A stretch of DNA of 47,815 nucleotides from Saccoglossus kowalevskii (taxonomy: Eukaryota > Hemichordata > Enteropneusta > Harrimaniidae), in NCBI RefSeq assembly GCF_000003605.2, contig NW_003127312.1:1-47815 (forward strand), in the 5' to 3' direction. Numbering within the stretch: the first letter of the stretch is position 1; each line of letters starts with the position of its first letter. The notes below the pieces were generated by a model. That model was not told the origin of the DNA. It ran no database searches and was given only the letters and a program-made list of their open reading frames with translations. This document shows, one piece after another, positions 36,175 through 46,978 of the stretch. Both the position numbers and the translations under genes were made by a program.

Positions 36175-37812
36175 AACATTGTGATATGTTAGGTTTCCAA
36201 TCAACTAAATCAAGATTGGTGGGTACACCAAACATTGTGATATGTTAGGTTTCTAATCAACTGAATCAGGCTTGGTGGGTACACCAAACATTGTGATATG
36301 TTAGGTTTCTAATCAACTGAATCAGGCTTGGTGGGCACACCAAACATTGTGATATGTTAGGTTTCTAATCAACTGAATCAGGCTTGGTGGGTACACCAAA
36401 CATTGTGATATGTTAGGTTTCTAATCAACTGAATCAAGCTTGGTGGGCACACCAAACATTGTGATATGTTAGGTTTCTAATCAACTAAATCAAGCTTGGT
36501 GGGTACACCAAACATTGTGATATGATAGGTTTCTAATCAACTAAATCAGGCTTGGTGGGTACATCAAACATTGTGATATGTTAGGTTTCTAATCAACTAA
36601 ATCAGGCTTGGTGGGTACATCAAACATTGTGATATGTTAGGTTTCTAATCAACTAAATCAAGCTTGGTGGGCACACCAAACATTGTGATAAGTTAGGTTT
36701 CTAATCAACTGAATCAGGCTTGGTGGGTACATCAAACATTGTGATATGATAGGTTTCTAATCAACTAAATCAGGCTTGGTGGGTACATCAAACATTGTGA
36801 TATGTTAGGTTTCTAATCAACTAAATCAGGCTTGGTGGGTACATCAAACATTGTGATATGATAGGTTTCTAATCAATTAAATCAGGCTTGGTGGGTACAT
36901 CAAACATTGTGATATGTTAGGTTTCTAATCAACTAAATCAGGCTTGGTGGGTACACCAAACATTGCGATATGTTAGATTTCTAATCAACTAAATCAGGGT
37001 TGGTGGGCACACCAAACATTGTGATATGTTAGGTTTCTAATCAACTAAATCAAGCTTGGTGGGTACACCAAACATTGTGATATGTTAGGTTTCTAATCAA
37101 CTAAATCAAGCTTGGTGGGTACACCAAACATTGTGATATGTTAGGTTTCTAATCAACTAAATCAGGCTTGGTGGGTACACCAAACATTGTGATATGTTAG
37201 GTTTCTAATCAACTGAATCAAGCTTGGTGGGCACACCAAACATTGTGATATGTTAGGTTTCTAATCAACTGAATCAAGCTTGGTGGGTACACCAAACATT
37301 GTGATATGTTAGGTTTCTAATCAACTGAATCAAGCTTGGTGGGTACACCAAACATTGTGATATGTTAGGTTTCTAATCAACTAAATCAAGCTTGGTGGGT
37401 ACACCAAACATTGTGATATGTTAGGTTTCTAATCAACTGAATCAAGCTTAGTGGGCACACCAAACATTGTGATATGTTAGGTTTCTAATCAACTAAATCA
37501 AGCTTGGTGGGTACACCAAACATTGTGATGTGTTAGGTTTCTAATCAACTGAATCAGGCTTGGTGGGTACACCAAACATTGTGATATGTTAGGTTTCTAA
37601 TCAACTAAATCAAGCTTGGTGGGTACACCAAACATTGTGATACGTTTGGTTTCTAATCAACTGAATCAGGCTTGGTGGGTACACCAAACATTGTGATATG
37701 TTATATTTCTAATCAACTGAATCAAGCTTGGTGGGCACACCAAACATTGTGATATGTTAGGTTTCTAATCAACTAAATCAGGCTTGGTGAGTACATCAAA
37801 CATTGTGATATG

Positions 37813-37824
37813 TTAGGTTTCTAA
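37813..37824. other. Dyad 1 of the monomer: TTAG-GTTT-CTAA
   Basis: This perfect 4-bp inverted repeat with a 4-base loop sits at monomer positions 8-19 and recurs in nearly all monomers; one example is given. Variants that break an arm recur as linked classes: TTAC (C at 11) and TTTGTAA (G at 16). The arm CTAA also occurs directly repeated at 16-19 and, in A26 monomers, at 24-27. The stem is too short to claim a stable structure; a protein-binding role would be inference. Confidence 0.6.
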
Positions 37825-37839
37825 TCAACTAAATCAAGC

Positions 37840-37855
37840 TTGGTGGGTACACCAA
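37840..37855. other. Dyad 2 of the monomer: TTGGTG-N4-CACCAA
   Basis: This perfect 6-bp inverted repeat around a 4-base centre (GGTA or GGCA) occupies monomer positions 35-50 and recurs across the array; one example is given. The common T/C variation at position 43 lies in the loop. The common C-to-T change at 47 turns one pair into a G-T wobble, and the rarer G at 47 (ACAGC) breaks it. It could be a binding site for a dimeric protein or a small hairpin, but it matches no motif I can name. It is not a CENP-B box. Confidence 0.65.
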
Positions 37856-38940
37856 ACATTGTGATATGTTAGGTTTCTAATCAACTAAATCAAGCTTGGT
37901 GGGTACACCAAACATTGTGATATGTTAGGTTTCTAATCAACTAAATCAAGCTTGGTGGGTACACCAAACATTGTGATATGTTAGGTTTCTAATCAACTAA
38001 ATCAAGCTTGGTGGGTACACCAAACATTGTGATATGTTAGGTTTCTAATCAACTAAATCAAGCTTGGTGGGTACACCAAACATTGTGATATGTTAGGTTT
38101 CTAATCAACTAAATCAAGCTTGGTGGGTACACCAAACATTGTGATATGTTAGGTTTCTAATCAACTGAATCAGGCTTGGTGGGTACACCAAACATTGTGA
38201 TATGTTAGGTTTCTAATCAACTAAATCAAGCTTGGTGGGTACACCAAACATTGTGATATGTTAGGTTTCTAATCAACTAAATCAAGCTTGGTGGGCACAC
38301 CAAACATTGTGATATGTTAGGTTTCTAATCAACTAAATCAAGCTTGGTGGATACACCAAACATTGTGATATGTTAGGTTTCTAATCAACTAAATCAAGCT
38401 TGGTGGGTACACCAAACATTGTGATATGTTAGGTTTCTAATCAACTAAATCAGGCTTGGTGGGCACACCAAACATTGTGATATATTAGGTTTCTAATCAA
38501 CTGAATCAGGCTTGATGGGTACACCAAACATTGTGATATGTTAGATTTCTAATCAACTAAATCAAGCTTGGTGGGCACACCAAACATTGTGATATGTTAG
38601 GTTTCTAATCAACTGAATCAAGCTTGGTGGGTACACCAAACATTGTGATATGTTAGGTTTCTAATCAACTGAATCAGGCTTGGTGGGTACACCAAACATT
38701 GTGATATGTTAGGTTTCTAATCAACTAAATCAAGCTTGGTGGGTACACCAAACATTGTGATATGTTAGGTTTCTAATCAACTAAATCAAGCTTGGTGGGT
38801 ACACCAAACATTGTGATATGTTAGGTTTCTAATCAACTGAATCAGGCTTGGTGGGTACACCAAACATTGTGATATGTTAGGTTTCTAATCAACTAAATCA
38901 AGCTTGGTGGGTACACCAAACATTGTGATATGTTAGGTTT

Positions 38941-39420
38941 CTAATCAACTGAATCAGGCTTGGTGGGTACATCAAACATTGTGATATGTTAGGTTTCTAA
39001 TCAACTAAATCAGGCTTGGTGGCTACACCAAACATTGTGATATGTTGGGTTTCTAATCAACTGAATCTGGCTTGGTGGGCACACCAAACATTGTGATATG
39101 TTAGGTTTCTAATCAACTAAATCAAGCTTGGTGGGTACACCAAACATTGTGATATGTTAGGTTTCTAATCAACTAAATCAGGCTTGGTGGGTACACCAAA
39201 CATTGTGATATGTTAGGTTTCTAAACAACTGAATCAGGCTTGGTGGGTACACCAAACATTGTGATATGTTAGGTTTCTAATCAACTGAATCAGGCTTGGT
39301 GGGTACACCAAACATTGTGATATGTTAGGTTTCTAAACAACTGAATCAGGCTTGGTGGGTACACCAAACATTGTGATATGTTAGGTTTCTAATCAACTGA
39401 ATCAGGCTTGGTGGGCACAC
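38941..39420 (+). repeat. Higher-order block A, copy 3, with internal dimer duplication
   Basis: TTGGGTTTC (about 39045), AATCTGGC (39065) and CTAAACAAC (39221) follow in block A order. Compared with copy 1 it has GGCTTGG for GGTTTGG, GGCTAC near 39021, and GTGATATG in place of GTAATATG. CTAAACAAC recurs at 39333, exactly 112 bp later, so a two-monomer unit was duplicated inside this copy. Confidence 0.85.
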
Positions 39421-40857
39421 CAAACATTGTGATATGTTAGGTTTCTAATCAACTAAATCAAGCTTGGTGGGTACACCAAACATTGTGATATGTTAGGTTT
39501 CTAATCAACTAAATCAAGCTTGGTGGGTACACCAAACATTGTGATATGTTAGATTTCTAGTCAACTAAATCAGGGTTGGTGGGTACACCAAATATTGTGA
39601 TATGTTAGGTTTCTAATCAACTGAATCAGGCTTGGTGGGTACATCAAACATTGTGATATGTTAGGTTTCTAATCAACTAAATCAGGCTTGGTGGGTACAC
39701 CAAACATTGTGATATGTTAGGGTTCTAATCAACTGAATCAGGCTTGGTGGGCACACCAAACATTGTGATATGTTAGGTTTCTAATCAACTAAATCAGGCT
39801 TGGTGGGTACACCAAACATTGTGATATGTTAGGTTTCTAATCAACTGAATCAAGCTTGGTGGGCACACCAAACATTGTGATATGTTAGGTTTCTAATCAA
39901 CTAAATCAAGCTTGGTGGGTACACCAAACATTGTGATATGTTAGGTTTCTAATCAACTAAATCAGGCTTGGTGGGTACACCAAACATTGTGATATGTTAG
40001 GTTTCTAATCAACTAAATCAGGCTTGGTGGGTACACCAAACATTGTGATATGTTAGGTTTCTAATCAACTAAATCAGGCTTGGTGGGTACACCAAACATT
40101 GTGATATGTTAGGTTTCTAATCAACTGAATCAAGCTTGGTGGGCACACCAAACATTGTAATATGTTAGGTTTCTAATCATCTAAATCAACTTGGTGGGTA
40201 CACCAAACATTGTGATATGTTAGGTTTCTAATCAACTGAATCAAGCTTGGTGGGTACACCAAACATTGTGATATGTTAGGTTTCTAATCAACTGAATCAG
40301 GCTTGGTGGGCACACCAAACATTGTGATATGTTAGGTTTCTAATCAACTGAATCAGGTTTGGTGGGTACACCAAACATTGTGATATGTTAGGATTCTAAT
40401 CAACTGAATCAGGCTTGGTGGGTACACCAAACATTGTGATATGTTACGTTTCTAATCAACTGAATCAAGCTTGGTGGGTACACCAAACATTGTGATATGT
40501 TAGGTTTCTAATCAACTGAATCAGGCTTGGTGGGTACACCAAACATTGTGATATGTTAGGTTTCTAATCAACTAAATCAGGCTTGGTGGGTACACCAAAC
40601 ATTGTGATATGTTAGGTTTCTAATCAACTGAATCAGGCTTGGTGGATACACCAAACATTGTGATATGTTAGGTTTCCAATCAACTAAATCAAGATTGGTG
40701 GGTACACCAAACATTGTGATATGTTAGGTTTCTAATCAACTGAATCAGGCTTGGTGGGTACACCAAACATTGTGATATGTTAGGTTTCTAATCAACTGAA
40801 TCAGGCTTGGTGGGCACACCAAACATTGTGATATGTTAGGTTTCTAATCAACTGAAT

Positions 40858-40951
40858 CAGCTTGGTGGGTACACCAAACATTGTGATATGTTAGTTTCTA
40901 ATCAACTGAATCAAGCTTGGTGGGCACACCAAACATTGTGATATGTTAGTT
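40858..40951 (+). repeat. Cluster of three single-base deletions
   Basis: CAGCTTGG (40858) and GTTAGTTTC (twice, at about 40890 and 40946) each lack one G. The same two deletion types occur together at about 1521-1550, and GTTAGTTTC also occurs at about 908. Loss of one G from a GG pair is a typical consensus error, but could be real. Confidence 0.8.
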
Positions 40952-41148
40952 TCTAATCAACTAAATCAAGCTTGGTGGGTACACCAAACATTGTGATATG
41001 TTAGGTTTCTAATCAACTGAATCAAGCTTGGTGGGTACACCAAACATTGTGATATGTTAGGTTTCTAATCAACTTAATCAAGCTTGGTGGGTACACCAAA
41101 CATTGTGATATGTTAGGTTTCTAATCAACTAAATCAAGCTTGGTGGGT

Positions 41149-41885
41149 ACACCAAACATTGTGATGTGTTAGGTTTCTAATCAACTGAATCAGGCTTGGT
41201 GGATACACCAAACATTGTGATATGTTAGGTTTCTAATCAACTAAATCAAGCTTGGTGGGTACACCAAACATTGTGATATGTTAGGTTTCTAATCAACTGA
41301 ATCAGGCTTGGTGGGCACACCAAACATTGTGATATATTAGGTTTGTAATCAACTAAATCAAGCTTGGTGGGTACACCAAACCTTGTGATATGTTAGGTTT
41401 CTAATCAACTAAATCAAGCTTGGTGGGTACACCAAACATTGTGATGTGTTAGGTTTCTAATCAACTAAATCAAGATAGGTGGGTACACCAAACATTGTGA
41501 TATGTTAGGTTTCTAATCAACTAAATCAAGCTTGGTGGGTACACCAAACATTGTGATATGTTAGGTTTCTAATCAACTAAATCAAGATAGGTGGGTACAC
41601 CAAACATTGTGATATGTTAGGTTTCTAATCAACTAAATCAAGCTTGGTGGGCACACCAAACATTGTGATATGTTAGGTTTCTAATCAACTGAATCAAGCT
41701 TGGTGGGTACACCAAACATTGTGATATGTTAGGTTTCTAATCAACTAAATCAGGCTTGGTGGGTACAGCAAACATTGTGATATGTTAGGTTTCTAATCAA
41801 CTAAAGCAAGCTTGGTGGGCACACCAAACATTGTGATATGTTAGGTTTCTAATCAACTAAATCATGCTTGGTGGGTACACCAAAC
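41149..41885 (+). repeat. Composite of blocks seen at 17280-17850 and 16060-16560
   Basis: The first part (41149-41719) follows 17280-17850. From the AGATAGG string onward it follows 16060-16560 through GTACAGC (about 41764), AAAGCAAGC and CATGC. It therefore joins two strings that are separate at 16-17 kb, either the ancestral longer unit or a recombinant. Confidence 0.85.
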
Positions 41886-42257
41886 ATTGTGATATGTTAG
41901 GTTTCTAATCAACTAAATCAAGCTTGGTGGGTACACCAAACATTGTGATATGTTAGGTTTCTAAACAACTGAATCAGGCTTGGTGGGTACACCAAACATT
42001 GTGATATGTTAGGTTTCTAATCAACTGAATCAGGCTTGGTGGGCACACCAAACATTGTGATATGTTAGGTTTCTAATCAACTGAATCAAGCTTGGTGGGT
42101 ACACCAAACATTGTGATATGTTAGGTTTCTAATCAACTGAATCAAGCTTGGTGGGTACACCAAACATTGTGATATGTTAGGTTTCTAATCAACTAAATCA
42201 AGCTTGGTGGGTACACCAAACATTGTGATGTGTTAGGTTTCTAATCAACTGAATCAG

Positions 42258-42264
42258 GCCTTTG
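42258..42264 (+). repeat. Two-base insertion: GGCCTTTGG
   Basis: The usual AGGCTTGG reads AGGCCTTTGG, a gain of two bases that doubles one C and one T. Similar single gains are at 3121 (GGTGAGGTAC) and about 23493 (GGCCTAC). Each is isolated and private. Confidence 0.75.
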
Positions 42265-43020
42265 GTGGATACATCAAACATTGTGATATGTTAGGTTTCT
42301 AATCAACTAAATCAAGCTTGGTGGGTACACCAAACATTGTGATATGTTAGGTTTCTAATCAACTGAATCAAGCTTGGTGGGTACATCAAACATTGTGATA
42401 TGTTAGGTTTCTAATCAACTAAATCAAGCTTGGTGGGCACACCAAACATTGTGATATGTTAGGTTTCTAATCAACTAAATCAAGCTTGGTGGGTACACCA
42501 AACATTGTGATATGTTAGGTTTCTAATCAACTAAATCAAGCTTGGTGGGTACACCAAACATTGTGATATGTTAGGTTTCTAATCAACTAAATCAAGCTTG
42601 GTGGGTACACCAAACATTGTGATATGTTAGGTTTCTAATCAACTGAATCAGGCTTTGTGGGTACACCAAACATTGTGATATGTTAGGTTTCTAATCAACT
42701 AAATCAGGCTTGGTGGGTACACCAAACATTGTGATATGTTAGGTTTCTAATCAACTGAATCAGGCTTGGTGGGTACACCAAACATTGTGATATGTTAGGT
42801 TTCTAATCAACTGAATCAAGCTTGGTGGGTACACCAAACATTGTGATATGTTAGGTTTCTAATCAACTGAATCAAGCTTGGTGGGTACACCAAACATTGT
42901 GATATGTTAGGTTTCTAATCAACTGAATCAGGCTTGGTGGGTACACCAAACATTGTGATATGTTAGGTTTCTAATCAACTCAATCAGGCTTGGTGGGTAC
43001 ATCAAACATTGTGATATGTT

Positions 43021-46000
43021 ACGTTTCTAATCAACTGAATCAAGCTTGGTGGGTACACCAAACATTGTGATATGTTACGTTTCTAATCAACTAAATCAAG
43101 CTTGGTGGGTACACCAAACATTGTGATATGTTAGGTTTCTAATCAACTAAATCAAGCTTGGTGGGTACACCAAACATTGTGATATGTTAGGTTTCTAATC
43201 AACTAAATCAAGCTTGGTGGGTACACCAAACATTGTGATATGTTAGGTTTCTAATCAACTAAATCAGGCTTGGTGGGTACACCAAACATTGTGATATGTT
43301 AGGTTTCTAATCAACTAAATCAGGCTTGGTGGGTACATCAAACATTGTGATATGTTAGGTTTCTAATCAACTGAATCAGGCTTGGTGGGCACACCAAACA
43401 TTGTGATATGTTAGGTTTCTAATCAACTGAATCAAGCTTGGTGGGTACACCAAACATTGTGATATGTTAGGTTTCTAATCAACTAAATCAAGCTTGGTGG
43501 GTACACCAAACATTGTGATATGTTAGGTTTCTAATCAATTAAATCAGGCTTGGTGGGCACATCAAACATTGTGATATGTTAGGTTTCTAATCAACTGAAT
43601 CAAGCTTGGTGGGTACACCAAACATTGTGATATGTTAGGTTTCTAATCAACTGAATCAGGCTTGGTGGGTACACCAAACATTGTGATATGTTAGGTTTCT
43701 AATCAACTGAATCAAGCTTGGTGGGTACACCAAACATTGTGATATGTTAGGTTTCTAATCAACTGAATCAAGCTTGGTGGGTACACCAAACATTGTGATA
43801 TGTTAGGTTTCTAATCAACTAAATCAAGCTTGGTGGGTACACCAAACATTGTGATATGTTAGGTTTCTAATCAACTGAATCAAGCTTGGTGGGTACACCA
43901 AACATTGTGATATGTTAGGTTTCTAATCAACTGAATCAAGCTTGGTGGGCACACCAAACATTGTGATATGTTAGGTTTCTAATCAACTGAATCAAGCTTG
44001 GTGGGTACACCAAACATTGTGATATGTTACGTTTCTAATCAACTGAATCAAGCTTGGTGGGTACACCAAACATTGTGATATGTTAGGTTTCTAATCAACT
44101 GAATCAGGCTTGGTGGGTAGACCAAACATTGTGATATGTTAGGTTTCTAATCAACTAAATCAGGCTTGGTGGGCACACCAAACATTGTGATATGTTAGGT
44201 TTCTAATCAACTAAATCAGGCTTGGTGGGCACACCAAACATTGTGATATGTTAGGTTTCTAATCAACTAAATCAAGCTTGGTGGGTAGACCAAACATTGT
44301 GATATGTTAGGTTTCTAATCAACTGAATCAGGCTTGGTGGGCACACCAAACATTGTGATATGTTAGGTTTCTAATCAACTAAATCAGGCTTGGTGGGTAC
44401 ATCAAACATTGTGATATGTTAGGTTTCTAATCAACTAAATCAGGCTTGGTGGGTACACCAAACATTGTGATATGTTAGGTTTCTAATCAACTGAATCAAG
44501 CTTGGTGGGCACACCAAACATTGTGATATGTTAGGTTTCTAATCAACTAAATCAACTTGGTGGGTACACCAAACATTGTGATATGTTAGGTTTCTAATCA
44601 ACTGAATCAAGCTTGGTGGGTACACCAAACATTGTGATATGTTAGGTTTCTAATCAACTGAATCAGGCTTGTTGGGCACACCAAACATTGTGATATGTTA
44701 GGTTTCTAATCAACTGAATCAGGTTTGGTGGGTACACCAAACATTGTGATATGTTAGGTTTCTAATCAACTGAATCAGGCTTGGTGGGTACACCAAACAT
44801 TGTGATATGTTACGTTTCTAATCAACTGAATCAAGCTTGGTGGGTACACCAAACATTGTGATATGTTAGGTTTCTAATCAACTGAATCAGGCTTGGTGGG
44901 TACACCAAACATTGTGATATGTTAGGTTTCTAATCAACTAAATCAGGCTTGGTGGGCACACCAAACATTGTGATATGTTAGGTTTCTAATCAACTAAATC
45001 AAGCTTGGTGGGTACACCAAACATTGTGATATGTTAGGTTTCTAATCAACTGAATCAGGCTTGGTGGGCACACCAAACATTGTGATATGTTAGGTTTCTA
45101 ATCAACTAAATCAGGCTTGGTGGGTACATCAAACATTGTGATATGTTAGGTTTCTAATCAACTAAATCAGGCTTGGTGGGTACACCAAACATTGTGATAT
45201 GTTAGGTTTCTAATCAACTGAATCAAGCTTGGTGGGCACACCAAACATTGTGATATGTTAGGTTTCTAATCAACTAAATCAAGCTTGGTGGGTACACCAA
45301 ACATTGTGATATGTTAGGTTTCTAATCAACTGAATCAAGCTTGGTGGGTACACCAAACATTGTGATATGTTAGGTTTCTAATCAACTAAATCAGGCTTGG
45401 TGGGTACAACAAACATTGTGATATGTTAGGTTTCTAATCAACTAAATCAGGCTTGGTGGGTACATCAAACATTGTGATATGTTAGGTTTCTAATCAACTG
45501 AATCAGGCTTGGTGGGTACACCAAACATTGTGATATGTTAGGTTTCTAATCAACTGAATCAGGCTTGGTGGGCACACCAAACATTGTGATATGTTAGGTT
45601 TCTAATCAACTGAATCAGGCTTGGTGGGTACACCAAACATTGTGATATGTTAGGTTTCTAATCAACTGAATCAAGCTTGGTGGGCACACCAAACATTGTG
45701 ATATGTTAGGTTTCTAATCAACTAAATCAAGCTTGGTGGGTACACCAAACATTGTGATATGTTAGGTTTCTAATCAACTGAATCAAGCTTGGTGGGTACA
45801 CCAAACATTGTGATATGTTAGGTTTCTAATCAACTAAATCAGGCTTGGTGGGTACACCAAACATTGTGATATGTTAGGTTTCTAATCAACTAAATCAGGC
45901 TTGGTGGGTACATCAAACATTGTGATATGTTAGGTTTCTAATCAACTGAATCAGGCTTGGTGGGTACACCAAACATTGTGATATGTTAGGTTTCTAATCA

Positions 46001-46324
46001 ACTGAATCAGGCTTGGTGGGTACACCAAACATTGTGATATGTTAGGTTTCCAATCAACTAAATCAAGATTGGTGGGTACACCAAACATTGTGATATGTTA
46101 GGTTTCTAATCAACTGAATCAGGCTTGGTGGGTACACCAAACATTGTGATATGTTAGGTTTCTAATCAACTGAATCAGGCTTGGTGGGCACACCAAACAT
46201 TGTGATATGTTAGGTTTCTAATCAACTGAATCAGGCTTGGTGGGTACACCAAACATTGTGATATGTTAGGTTTCTAATCAACTGAATCAGGCTTGGTGGG
46301 TACACCAAACATTGTGATATGTTA
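43021..46324 (+). repeat. Region with periodic TTACG monomers
   Basis: ACGT marks at 43021, 43077, 44029, 44812 and 46324 are 1, 17, 14 (minus one base) and 27 monomers apart. Between 44812 and about 45590 the order of variants repeats that after 29132, and in part those after 5491 and 9240, so this is another stretch of the same imperfect higher-order family. Each ACGT is a CpG in an array whose consensus has none. Confidence 0.8.
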
Positions 46325-46978
46325 CGTTTCTAATCAACTGAATCAAGCTTGGTGGGTACACCAAACATTGTGATATGTTAGGTTTCTAATCAACTGAATC
46401 AGGCTTGGTGGGTACACCAAACATTGTGATATGTTAGGTTTCTAATCAACTAAATCACGCTTGGTGGGCACACCAAACATTGTGATATGTTAGGTTTCTA
46501 ATCAACTAAATCAAGCTTGGTGGGCACACCAAACATTGTGATATGTTAGGTTTCTAATCAACTAAATCAAGCTTGGTGGGTACATCACACATTGTGATAT
46601 GTTAGGTTTCTAATCAACTGAATCAGGCTTGGTGGGTACACCAAACATTGTGATATGTTAGGTTTCTAATCAACTGAATCAAGCTTGGTGGGTACACCAA
46701 ACATTGTGATATGTTAGGTTTCTAATCAACTGAATCAAGCTTGATGGGTACACCAAACATTGTGATATGTTAGGTTTCTAATCAACTGAATCAAGCTTGG
46801 TGGGCACACCGAACATTGTGATATGTTAGGTTTCTAATCAACTGAATCAAGCTTGGTGGATACATCAAACATTGTGATATGTTAGGTTTCTAATCAACTG
46901 AATCAAGCTTGGTGGGCACACCAAACTTTGTGATATGTTAGGTTTCTAATCAACTGAATCAGGCTTGGTGGGTACACC

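Larger units (their letters stand above)
37806..37861 (+). repeat. Representative consensus monomer (56 bp)
   Basis: This copy is the A26/A32/T43/C47 form. Landmarks are TGATATG (1-7), TTAG (8-11), CTAATCAAC (16-24), AAGCTT (31-36), TTGGTG (35-40), CACCAA (45-50) and CATTG (52-56). The A32 form creates a HindIII site (AAGCTT), the G32 form (AGGCTT) lacks it, and T43 creates an RsaI site (GTAC). Base counts are 18 A, 18 T, 11 G and 9 C. The start point at TGATATG is arbitrary, chosen because that string is nearly invariant. Confidence 0.95.
37806..38141 (+). repeat. Run of six identical consensus monomers
   Basis: Six consecutive A26/A32/T43/C47 monomers are identical to each other by eye, 336 bp in all. 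A similar run of five lies at about 33958-34240. Such tracts suggest very recent local amplification or gene-conversion-like homogenisation. Confidence 0.85.

Noticed and set aside
37838-37855. CENP-B box or NFI-type site at TTGGTG-N4-CACCAA
   Set aside because: The CENP-B core (TTCG with a downstream CGGG) is absent, and the NFI spacing and its inner GC pair do not fit. Only the dyad itself can be supported.
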